Source: Helicobacter felis ATCC 49179 (GTDB taxonomy: Bacteria > Campylobacterota > Campylobacteria > Campylobacterales > Helicobacteraceae). From it: 64,000 nucleotides of DNA. Position numbers and translations under genes: made by a program. The stretch is from contig NC_014810.2 in the NCBI RefSeq assembly GCF_000200595.1, positions 1,608,682-1,672,681 on the forward strand, in the 5' to 3' direction. This document shows positions 57,316 to 64,000 of this stretch, one piece after another. The number at the start of each line of letters is the position of its first letter. The first letter of the stretch is position 1. The notes beneath the pieces were generated by a model, which was given only the letters and a program-made list of their open reading frames with translations, ran no database searches and was not told where the DNA came from.

Positions 57316-57756
57316 TTAAATTTTTGAGGGGTCAAGGTTGCTAGCAAACTCCAGCGCGGTTTTTAGCAGGGTGTGCAACTCATCAGCGGGGAGGGCGTTA
57401 ATTTCTTTGAGCGTGCTGTAGTGGGGGGTGTTTCTAAAAGGGCGGGCGGGTAAGATAGGGTATTCTGCTATTTCCTCCTCGCGTTGTGGATCACGCGCCC
57501 AGATTTTAAGCACTTCTAGGCTTAGGTGTTTTTCGCTCATATTTTGAGCTGTAAGGGGCTGTAGTGTGTTGGCGATGGTTTGGGCGGTTTGTTCCTTGTC
57601 TGCTTGTGTGTGGCTTGTATAGAGCAGTCTGTAGCCATTTGTGAGGTGGTAGTAGATCAGCATTGCACTTTTTTGTAGCGCGGTGAGTTGGTGGGTTTTG
57701 GTGTAGAGCTCTACCCAAAGCGTGCCGGCATCTTGTCCGATTTTGAAAAAATCCAT
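57316..57756 (-). CDS. Hypothetical protein, 146 aa
   Basis: Starts DFFKIGQDAGTLWVELYTKT and is mostly alpha-helical (QKSAMLIYYHLTNGYRLLY). No family recognised. Intact, 31 bp after the NucT-like gene on the same strand; last gene of the phage-plasmid-like operon. Same-strand linkage with primase, helicase and lysis genes suggests a role in that element. Confidence 0.55.
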   Translation of the reverse strand: MDFFKIGQDAGTLWVELYTKTHQLTALQKSAMLIYYHLTNGYRLLYTSHTQADKEQTAQTIANTLQPLTAQNMSEKHLSLEVLKIWARDPQREEEIAEYPILPARPFRNTPHYSTLKEINALPADELHTLLKTALEFASNLDPSKI

Positions 57757-57787
57757 CAGAGTCCTTTTTTTGATGTGGATGATTATT

Positions 57788-58330
57788 TTACAAAAACCCG
57801 GGGCATTTTTGAGTCATGTCCTTAAAAGCGTCATTAGCTTGTTGGAGGATGTGCGGGTCGTCATCAACGGAGATAGTTTCGTAGTTGTTGTGAAAACTAT
57901 TTGTGCTCCAGTTAGCAGAGCCAGTGAAGAGAAGGGTTTTATCTATGATCATCATCTTGTTGTGCATGAGCCCTATGTATTGCTGGGTGTAGCGGTTATA
58001 GCGTTTGGATTTTAGTCCGCTGAGTAAGCAGACTTTTACGCGGTAGAGCTTGGCAAGTGTGGTTAGCACACTTTGGGGGTTGTCTGCGTTTTGGCTGGTG
58101 TCTAGGATGAGGGTTACCACAACTCCGCGCTTGCTAGCTTGGCGTAGAGCTTTAGCTAGGTCTTTGTAGGTGAAGGAGTAGAGGGCGATGTCGATTGTCG
58201 ATTTAGCGTTTTCAATGCCCGTCAGTAGGGCGTTTTCTGCCTCTTTGTTTTGCTTAGGAAGGAAGTAAACGGAGTGGGCTAGTGCCGCCTCAAACAAGGC
58301 AAAGAGGGCTAGAAAATAGGGCAGTTTCAT
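57788..58330 (-). CDS. PLD-family nuclease, NucT-like, with signal sequence
   Basis: 180 residues. Signal peptide KLPYFLALFALFEAALAH, then one HKD site HNKMMIIDKTLLFTGSANWS (HxKx4D...GSxN), the form of homodimeric Nuc endonucleases. H. pylori NucT is an outer-surface single-strand nuclease that helps DNA uptake; plasmid Nuc proteins are similar. Start ATG 58330 just before a 61-residue gene's stop. Expected in periplasm or outer membrane. Confidence 0.85.
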   Translation of the reverse strand: MKLPYFLALFALFEAALAHSVYFLPKQNKEAENALLTGIENAKSTIDIALYSFTYKDLAKALRQASKRGVVVTLILDTSQNADNPQSVLTTLAKLYRVKVCLLSGLKSKRYNRYTQQYIGLMHNKMMIIDKTLLFTGSANWSTNSFHNNYETISVDDDPHILQQANDAFKDMTQKCPGFL

Positions 58331-58347
58331 TATAGTTTTTTGGCACT

Positions 58348-58533
58348 TTAGGAGGACTTAACTTCTTTGATTTCGGCTAGAATTTTCGCCCGTTCCTCGT
58401 CTAGTTTTTCTAGTTTTTCGTAGAGCTTTCCAATGCGAATATACTTCTCAGAAACGCTAAGTTTTGGCTGGACAACTTCCTTTTTTTGGGCGGGGTTTTG
58501 AGCGGGATTTTTGGGGTCATTTTGTGCGTTCAT
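58348..58533 (-). CDS. Small coiled-coil protein, 61 aa
   Basis: Start ATG at 58533 overlaps the primase stop (ATGA-type). Reads NPAQNPAQKKEVVQPKLSVSEKYIRI then a helix KLYEKLEKLDEERAKILAEIKEV. Charged, soluble. Tight coupling to the primase suggests a replication accessory; no family recognised. Confidence 0.6.
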   Translation of the reverse strand: MNAQNDPKNPAQNPAQKKEVVQPKLSVSEKYIRIGKLYEKLEKLDEERAKILAEIKEVKSS

Positions 58534-59729
58534 GTGTCTCCTTTTAGGGGTAAATTGAATACGCGCATTGTATCAAAATTTGGCGGATATGTGATCAGAT
58601 TGTCGGCAATTTTTACCCCGTGTCGCATAAATTTTACAAAGCGCACGCCGTAGTGATTTTTGATTTTTTGCTCGACTTGGATTAAGTTTTTTGCACCCTT
58701 TATGGCGTTTTCTATCACATCAAAAAGCGCGCTATCTAGGGTTAAAAAAGTGTTGCCCGTAAGGCGTTCTAAATGGCGGGCTAGATTGTTGATATTGTTG
58801 TCATTGAAGTGTGCAGTTAGGTAGGCAATCACGCCGTAAGTTTCCCCGCTTTTGAAGTCATGGGCTAAATTTGAGCCATCCATAATGGAGTATTTAGCTT
58901 TTAGAGTTTTGACCATGAGGTAGTTTCCTTCTTTGTAAATGCGCTCGACTTTTTCCAGCTTTTCAATCAGATAAAGGATTGATGTCGCCTTCATTTTTTC
59001 CACATTAGCGGTGTGTAAATTGGCTTGAGAATGGGGTAAATTTGTGCTAAATTTTGGGCTTTTTTTGGGCGTTTTTGGCGCAGTTTGAGCGTGCAAATCC
59101 TTGAGCTTTTGGGCGTGAATTTCTAGGGCTTTTTTGTAGATAAAATCCAAATTCATAGGGCGTTTTTCTACGATAATTGGCGGCATTAGGGGCGGGTTTT
59201 CATGGCGGGCGTAGAAGCGGGCGATGTCTCTTAACGGAGAGCTATCCGCGTAAGTTTCTAGCTTGAGAGCCTTGACGATGAGAGTTTGAAAAATGCGATA
59301 CAAGTCAACATTAACCCTTCCATTTTCCCGGCTGATTAGAGCGGTGGGCGGGGGCTTGAGAGTGGGCACTAGAATACGAAAACGCTCGATGTTAGAGCGG
59401 GGGTCTTTGGGCTTTTGGCGGAGGTAGTTTCGCGTGGGAATGAGGGCGAAACTTACCGGGTGAGAGTGCATTAAATCTAAGGCATTTTGCACGGAAAAAT
59501 ACTCAGAGTCGGGAGCGTTATCGATGTCAAAAAATAGCAAGTTGTGGAAGCCCTGTACATTATGGCTGGAGCGTTGAGACTTGCCTAGTTTAGGTTGGCT
59601 GAAAATAGCCGGGCTAGTGTCGCACTCAAGGCAGATGTTAGCCACTTCTTGCAGACTAGAAAAGACTTCTACAGCCCAGCCCTGAGTAGCCATGTAAGAG
59701 TTTCCCCGATGGATGGAGAGGGTTATCAT
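58530..59729 (-). CDS. Primase, AEP/RepB'-like, intact
   Basis: 399 residues. DxD site LLFFDIDN near residue 80, FALIPTRNY, ERFRILVPTL, DIARFYARHENPP (conserved His), then a helical linker and a C-terminal domain MVKTLKAKYSIMDGSNLAHDFKSG shared with the primases at 15 and 41 kb. Makes primers for element replication. ATG overlaps the helicase stop. Unlike the other copies it is complete, so this is the live representative. Confidence 0.75.
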   Translation of the reverse strand: MITLSIHRGNSYMATQGWAVEVFSSLQEVANICLECDTSPAIFSQPKLGKSQRSSHNVQGFHNLLFFDIDNAPDSEYFSVQNALDLMHSHPVSFALIPTRNYLRQKPKDPRSNIERFRILVPTLKPPPTALISRENGRVNVDLYRIFQTLIVKALKLETYADSSPLRDIARFYARHENPPLMPPIIVEKRPMNLDFIYKKALEIHAQKLKDLHAQTAPKTPKKSPKFSTNLPHSQANLHTANVEKMKATSILYLIEKLEKVERIYKEGNYLMVKTLKAKYSIMDGSNLAHDFKSGETYGVIAYLTAHFNDNNINNLARHLERLTGNTFLTLDSALFDVIENAIKGAKNLIQVEQKIKNHYGVRFVKFMRHGVKIADNLITYPPNFDTMRVFNLPLKGDT

Positions 59730-61420
59730 GGCGCGCCTTTTAGTGTGATAGTGTAGCCACGAACCACTTTAGATTTTTCGGACTGCAATTCGCCATACTC
59801 GTTAAGATACCAATTAATGCGGATGGTTTTCGCTTCGATACCCTCAAATTTGAACAGACTTATCATCTCTTTAAAATCTTGCGGGAATACCTTTCTTAGA
59901 TCACTCACTGCTACACCGCGTATATTATTTTCTAGCAAGTGTTGCACATATTCACAAGCCATTTCGGACATGTATTCTTGCGTTTCTTGTAGGGTTCTTT
60001 GCCCCATGAAAAGCTCAACAATCTTTTGCGCGTCCCCAGTCGAACTATCCACGATAAAGGCTTTATAATCTGTTTCTAGGCAAGTGCTGTAGATTTTAAA
60101 ATCTAGGGGAATTTGGGCTAAGAATTGCAGAAAGTAGGGCATTTCTTTGTCGATAGTTTTATTGAGCCAATCGTCATGGTTTGCGCTAATTTGGGGAAAC
60201 ATTTCGACCAAAGACTCACCACCTCCACGCACAATGTTGTATCTGCGATTCAGACCCGCGTCAATTTTGAAAGGCATTTTTTCATTAGAGCTCATTACGA
60301 TAAAAGCGTGATTCTCCACTTGTTGTGTGTCTCTAAATTTGAGTTGCACAGCGTAGCGAGTGTTAGCCACAATGACCTTAACTCTTTGGTTAATTGTTGT
60401 CCCGCTTTTGTCTAAACTCTCCTCCACTTCATCAATATCTAAATAGAGCCGATTGACAAAAGCATCCCCCCATTTTGAGGTAAATTCTGCGCCACTCAAG
60501 CGCGCCACATTGCTAAAATTATCCTCATCAGAGTAAAGGCGCATGAGTATCTGAGAAGTCAAAACACCTTTGCCTGTGCCTTGCTTATCAAGCAGTAGCC
60601 AAAGATTAAAGCAAGGCGTAAAAGTCTCTAAGTGGTAGGCGAGATCATGCAAGAATTTGTCGCGCACTTTTGAATCATTTTTTGCCCCCAAAACATTATC
60701 AATCACCCCGGCAATGAAAGGAAATTTTGCGCCCCATTCTAAGCGTTTTTTAACACCCTTTTGCGCACCTTCAGCCAAACGATAACGGCGGTATTCTTTG
60801 ATTCTTTGTGGGCATTGGAATGTGTTAATAAAGATACTTTTACTATCGTCCATCCAGATTAAACGGCGGTCAGAAGGCCGGCAAACTTCCAGCGCACTGA
60901 CCGGATGAGAAAGACTCTCTACAATCCAATTTACCCCCGGTTTTGGGCGCATTTTGGCGGGTAAATCCTCGCGGATTAACTCTCTAGGAAAATCCCCCGC
61001 TATATCATCAAGACGACAAGCACCTTGTAAATATGACACAAAATCTGTCCGTTTTCTGAACTCAAAAGCCTTGCCTAACTCATATTCTTGCCCTAAAATT
61101 TCCACCTTTTTTACAATTCTAGTTTTATATTTTTCTGCTTCTAAATCGTAATAAAAGATGCGAAAATTTTCATCGCCACAGACCAAATAACTTGGCACTT
61201 TTGGATAAATTTCTGTAATAAAATAGTCGGCTAAAGTCTGCCCAAACCCGTCAACAACTCCGCTAATTTTTGCTAAATATTGCGTAAATCCCTGTCGGAT
61301 TTTGTCAAACTTTTGTTTTAATTTTTCTAAGTTTGTCAAGCCTTTGCCAGCCATTTTTTGACTCTCCTCTGTTACTTTTTCTGTAAAAGTCATTTTTGCG
61401 CTTTTTGCCCTATTTTCCAC
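59726..61420 (-). CDS. SF3-like helicase (phage/plasmid primase-helicase, D5/DUF5906 type)
   Basis: 564 residues. Walker A WLLLDKQGTGKGVLTSQ, Walker B RLYLDIDEVEES, motif C AFIVMSSNEKMP with the sensor Asn, arginine finger region LNRRYNIVRGG. N-terminal 230 residues (ITEIYPKVPSYLVCGDENF) include a D5_N-like domain. Such proteins unwind the origin of satellite phages, plasmids and large viruses. Operon head: helicase, primase, small coil, nuclease, hypothetical. Intact. Confidence 0.85.
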   Translation of the reverse strand: MENRAKSAKMTFTEKVTEESQKMAGKGLTNLEKLKQKFDKIRQGFTQYLAKISGVVDGFGQTLADYFITEIYPKVPSYLVCGDENFRIFYYDLEAEKYKTRIVKKVEILGQEYELGKAFEFRKRTDFVSYLQGACRLDDIAGDFPRELIREDLPAKMRPKPGVNWIVESLSHPVSALEVCRPSDRRLIWMDDSKSIFINTFQCPQRIKEYRRYRLAEGAQKGVKKRLEWGAKFPFIAGVIDNVLGAKNDSKVRDKFLHDLAYHLETFTPCFNLWLLLDKQGTGKGVLTSQILMRLYSDEDNFSNVARLSGAEFTSKWGDAFVNRLYLDIDEVEESLDKSGTTINQRVKVIVANTRYAVQLKFRDTQQVENHAFIVMSSNEKMPFKIDAGLNRRYNIVRGGGESLVEMFPQISANHDDWLNKTIDKEMPYFLQFLAQIPLDFKIYSTCLETDYKAFIVDSSTGDAQKIVELFMGQRTLQETQEYMSEMACEYVQHLLENNIRGVAVSDLRKVFPQDFKEMISLFKFEGIEAKTIRINWYLNEYGELQSEKSKVVRGYTITLKGAP

Positions 61421-61785
61421 CTTAGTAACCCTTTTCTCTTTAAATATCCGTTACATACTTTTTTGAGGCTACCTATTTTAAGGACTTTTTACTATGTGAT
61501 GTAACGCAACGCTCCAAATGATATTACATAAATTTTTAAGCCCTGCTTAAAACCTATCCTTAAACATTGAGCTACCCCCCTTTTTCGTGCTTAAAGCCGA
61601 TGGCTACGAACTTAAAGCACTTTTACAATATTCAGTTTATTTTGGATTTCTTGCACCATCACAAACAACACATGTTGTTACACCCCCTAAAATACTTTGT
61701 TAAAAATATGTAATGGTAATGTTTTGTAACGATTTCGCTATTTTTAACCTTAAAAATATTACTTTCCCAGTGAAGGGAAGGGTTT
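61421..61785. promoter_or_regulatory. Noncoding region with repeated CGTTACA/TGTAACG motifs
   Basis: Motif copies at 61449-61455 and, inverted, 61500-61506 and 61725-61731, with a variant TGTTACA at 61676-61682. No genes. Placed between the replication operon and the lysis genes, it may be the operator or origin of the element. Weak evidence. Confidence 0.35.
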
Positions 61786-62118
61786 TTATTGTGTTGGATC
61801 GTGTTTGTTTTTGCGTCCCAGTTTGCTGGAGAGATAGTCGATTAAAAACTTGATAGAGACCTCCGCGCCTAAGTATCCAACACCCGCACTAATTGAGACC
61901 GATAACCCGTAGTTGAGACGAAAGTATTCTTTGATGATCTCGTAGGCAATCCATGCGACCAACATAGATGACCCTACGGCTAAAAAAATGTGTTGCATGA
62001 CTTCGGCGAATTGACTTCTCTCTCCGATCGTCTTTAGGGCAAAGAGAAAACCGCTAAAACTTCCCACACAGAGTAAGACTCCATACTCTAGCAACAAGGC
62101 TAGGCTAACTTTTTCCAT
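61786..62118 (-). CDS. Holin (three membrane segments)
   Basis: 110 residues: hydrophobic spans about 10-28 (YGVLLCVGSFSGFLFAL), 43-62 (IFLAVGSSMLVAWIAYEII) and 73-95 (GLSVSISAGVGYLGAEV), short charged N- and C-termini (KLGRKNKHD), as in class I/LydA-type phage holins. Forms inner-membrane holes that release the endolysin. Start overlaps the end of the Rz-like gene (ATG inside its last codons). Confidence 0.8.
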   Translation of the reverse strand: MEKVSLALLLEYGVLLCVGSFSGFLFALKTIGERSQFAEVMQHIFLAVGSSMLVAWIAYEIIKEYFRLNYGLSVSISAGVGYLGAEVSIKFLIDYLSSKLGRKNKHDPTQ

Positions 62119-62281
62119 TTTCCACCTTTAGAGAGGATTCCATTGTGTGTATTTCTTGGATCACTTTGGCGATCGCTTTGGAGTGTTTTTCTAGCACCCA
62201 AGAGACATACAAGTTTGCGCCCGTCAAAGTGAGCAACAAGACAATGAGAAGATTCACAAACAAACGCGCGTTACTTAGCAT
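62105..62281 (-). CDS. Rz-like inner-membrane spanin candidate, 58 aa
   Basis: ATG at 62281, overlapping the amidase end. One N-terminal membrane anchor LLIVLLLTLTGANLYVSW, then a periplasmic helix EKHSKAIAKVIQEIHTMESS. Small but with the topology of an i-spanin; lies between endolysin and holin, as lysis genes do. Could instead be an antiholin. Confidence 0.55.
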   Translation of the reverse strand: MLSNARLFVNLLIVLLLTLTGANLYVSWVLEKHSKAIAKVIQEIHTMESSLKVENGKS

Positions 62282-62780
62282 GAAAAAACTCCTTTAACAC
62301 TTCTTTGACTTCAAACGATGGGCAGGCTTTAGCAGGGTTAAAATCTTTATGCCCGTAAATCTTTGCGCGGGGGTATTTTTGTGTGAGCTCACGGCACAGA
62401 GTCAGTAGGGTGGTGAGTTGGGAATCTGTGAGTGTGTTTTTAGGCGCGCCTGATTCGTCTAACCCCCCGATGTAGCAAACACCTACGCTGGTTTTATTGT
62501 GTCCTTTGCAGTGCGCCCCGATCTGCTGTAGAGCTCTGCCGATCTCAATCGTGCCATCTAGCAAGATCACAAAGTGGTATCCGATGCACTTAAACCCCCT
62601 TTGTTTGTGCCACATATCGATGTCTTTCGCGCGGAAGTCTTTCCCCGCTTTTGTCGCACTGCAGTGAATGATGATCTTATCGATGTGGCGCGTAGCCGTG
62701 TTTTGTGCGTGTCCGCCGTGATTGTGTAGAGCTCTAGTCTTTGATGCCTTCAACAAAAAAACCCTTCCCTTCACTGGCAC
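62271..62780 (-). CDS. N-acetylmuramoyl-L-alanine amidase (T7-lysozyme type endolysin)
   Basis: 169 residues from GTG; the enzyme proper starts near ATRHIDKIIIHCSATKAGKD. Zn ligands and catalytic residues as in amidase_2: IIHCSATK (His), GYHFVILLDGTIEIGRAL, GAHCKGHNKTSVGVCYIGG, YGHKDFNPAKACPSF (His, Cys). Cuts peptidoglycan between MurNAc and L-Ala. No clear ATG or ribosome site; the GTG sits just upstream of the right inverted repeat, so expression may depend on it. Confidence 0.85.
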   Translation of the reverse strand: MPVKGRVFLLKASKTRALHNHGGHAQNTATRHIDKIIIHCSATKAGKDFRAKDIDMWHKQRGFKCIGYHFVILLDGTIEIGRALQQIGAHCKGHNKTSVGVCYIGGLDESGAPKNTLTDSQLTTLLTLCRELTQKYPRAKIYGHKDFNPAKACPSFEVKEVLKEFFHAK

Positions 62781-62911
62781 ACATGGCGTGTGATGTGTTT
62801 TATCACGTCATAGATGATCTGACAATGTTCCGGCTGTAAACAACCATTGATACTCAAGGCTGTAAGAAAACCTAGCCAAATTGCTAAGGGTATACGGGTT
62901 AAATGAAACAT
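62771..62911 (-). CDS. Small lipoprotein, Rz1-like o-spanin candidate, 46 aa
   Basis: ATG at 62911; FHLTRIPLAIWLGFLTALSINGC is a signal with lipobox-like INGC, followed by 23 residues. Its TGA overlaps the amidase GTG. Tiny lipoprotein next to endolysin, an Rz-like protein and holin fits an outer-membrane spanin, completing a four-gene lysis set. Lipobox not perfect. Confidence 0.5.
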   Translation of the reverse strand: MFHLTRIPLAIWLGFLTALSINGCLQPEHCQIIYDVIKHITRHVCQ

Positions 62912-62983
62912 TAGCCAAACTCCTTAAAATTGTGATTGGTTTCCTGTAGCTTTTGGGCGGTGTAGGCTTGCGGGCGTGGGGGG

Positions 62984-63391
62984 CAAAAGCCCCCCCCCGC
63001 TCAACCCGCAGCCACCCCGCCTACACAGGGAGGGGGAGCGTGTGCGCCGTGCGCGTGCGAAAAAAGCCCCCGTTTTTGCCCCCTAGCGTGCCCACAGAGC
63101 GCGCCAACACCACAAGGCTACCCCCCCAAGCCTTCCAGCCCTCGAACGCGTTTAAGAGCGTTTTACGCGTTTTTATGCGCCCAAGAGCTCCAAACCCCCG
63201 TAAACGCAAGGGGTTGAAACCCTTCCCTTTCCCTGTGTCCCCCCCCTGCCCGTGCCAGCCAGCGCGCCCCAGCGTGCCCGCGTGCCCCAAGAACGGGCAC
63301 TTTTCGCCCCCGCGTGCCGTGCGCGTGCGCGGTTAGTTCCCCCTCCCTGTGTAGGCGGGGTGGCTGCGGGTTGAGCGGGGGGGGGCTTTTG
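62984..63391. repeat. Perfect 54-bp inverted repeat in a GC-rich stretch
   Basis: Arms 62984-63037 and 63338-63391 are exact reverse complements, with ~300 bp of very GC-rich DNA between; shorter homology (GGCTTGCGG) continues outside. 62,940-63,650 is far richer in GC than the rest and codon patterns there look non-coding. Confidence 0.85.
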
Positions 63392-63649
63392 GGGGGAGCT
63401 CCGCAAGCCTTCGCGGGCTTGTCTTGCTACGCATTCCGCGCGCCCGCTGTGCGGTCGCACTCCATAGCTTCAGAGCCAGCTAGCTGTCTCTTTCGCGGGG
63501 TCTTTGTGCGCGCGCGCCAACCCACCTGCGCGCGCGCCCTGCGCCTTCCCCCCACCCACCACCCGTGCCTGCGCTGCGTGCGCCCGCTAGCGCGGTCGCG
63601 CTTTTTTAAGAGCGCAGGCAGGGAAGGCGCAGGAGAGAAATCAGAGAGG

Positions 63650-64000
63650 GCAGAGGGTTGATCAGAGAATCAGGGGCGAGAGTTAGATCGGGGCTCAGGT
63701 CGGAAGTCAGGTCAAAGAAGTGTGAAAATTTAGTAGGAGATATTTCCTTGTTGGAGGGTGATATTTTCTTGAGGGAAAGTCAAATTTTCTTAAGCCTAGA
63801 AATGCCCTAGAAACGCTTTAAGAAGCTTAGGGCGTGGTCTAGTAGGGGGTCAGTGATTGTAGGGCATTTTAGGAGTGTCATTTTTGATGTGTTAGGGGGT
63901 TCTACATGCGCATGCATACGCGCGCGTGTAAACCCAAAGGGTTTAGAATTACACGGGCCGCGCGCAAACTTTCGCGCAAAATTGAGGCGAACAAGTGCGG
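63650..64000. other. Origin-like noncoding DNA
   Basis: No gene. Contains TTGTAGGGCATTTTAGG and CCTAGAAATGCCCT, both also in repeat D1 (19.44 and 19.52 kb), then palindromic GC-alternating sequence (63,907-63,930). May be the origin end of the phage-plasmid-like element. Confidence 0.35.

Larger units (their letters stand above)
61767..62777. repeat. Perfect 21-bp inverted repeats bracketing the lysis genes
   Basis: CCAGTGAAGGGAAGGGTTTTT at 61767-61787 and its exact reverse complement at 62757-62777. The holin stop lies in the left repeat, the amidase GTG lies just past the right repeat. The 18-bp core recurs at 42070-42087. Confidence 0.75.

Noticed and set aside
62953..63661. Several Arg/Pro-rich frames in the GC-rich stretch
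   Set aside because: Open frames on both strands are expected at this GC content; composition looks non-coding and they overlap the inverted repeat.

Overview
The window looks like accessory DNA of a gastric Helicobacter other than H. pylori. The signs are a decayed Hop-type outer membrane protein ending in an aromatic beta-barrel motif, long poly-C/poly-G phase-variation tracts inside surface genes, a TlpA/TlpC-like chemoreceptor, CgtA- and GT25-type LPS glycosyltransferases, a NucT-like nuclease, A/T-rich promoters with TATAAT and a base composition in the mid-40s percent GC. I see no rRNA, tRNA, ribosomal protein or other core gene. The window is a mosaic of plasmid replicons, mobilization genes, toxin-antitoxin genes and surface-glycan genes, either a plasticity zone or a large multi-replicon plasmid.

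Layout. 1-3.9 kb: mobilization gene remnant, hairpin locus A, a Rep_3 initiator with iterons. 4-5.3 kb: Hop pseudogene. 5.4-13.3 kb: a co-directional glycan-modification cluster (two acyl carrier proteins, FkbH-like glyceryl-loading enzyme, two MaoC hot-dog domains, SDR reductase, MBOAT acyltransferase, polysaccharide deacetylase, GNAT), with three long homopolymer switches. 14.0-14.6 kb: Doc toxin module. 14.7-19.8 kb: an IncQ-like helicase/initiator/primase replicon, much frameshifted. 19.9-22.7 kb: Fic protein and a three-gene operon starting with a phase-variable secreted protein. 22.8-26.8 kb: hairpin locus B, a MOBV-type relaxase and a serine recombinase, all frameshifted. 26.9-29.1 kb: alginate-lyase-like pseudogene and an inverted copy of the 18.6-19.8 kb repeat.

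29,125-57,289 behaves as one 28.2-kb unit. Its two ends are the N- and C-terminal halves of one phosphoethanolamine-transferase gene, and joining them restores a ~552-residue frame, the same length as the paralogue at 51-52.6 kb. Inside are two intact Rep_3 initiators with iterons (33.9-35.7 and 48.7-50.4 kb), two decayed rep genes, a quinone reductase/pirin pair, a chemoreceptor, an RNase H-like gene, a primase pseudogene, a three-gene defence-like operon (DUF262 protein, DUF3696-type ATPase, possible PLD-like protein; 42.6-45.5 kb) and an LPS glycosyltransferase group (47.3-56.4 kb).

57.3-64 kb resembles a phage-plasmid: NucT-like nuclease, primase, SF3-type helicase, then a lysis cassette (lipoprotein, amidase, Rz-like protein, holin) whose amidase-holin part lies between perfect 21-bp inverted repeats, followed by a GC-rich stretch with a perfect 54-bp inverted repeat.

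Many genes carry single-base frameshifts in short homopolymers. From the sequence alone I cannot tell real decay from sequencing error, so calls of broken genes depend on read accuracy. Family assignments come from motif recognition by eye, not from searches.
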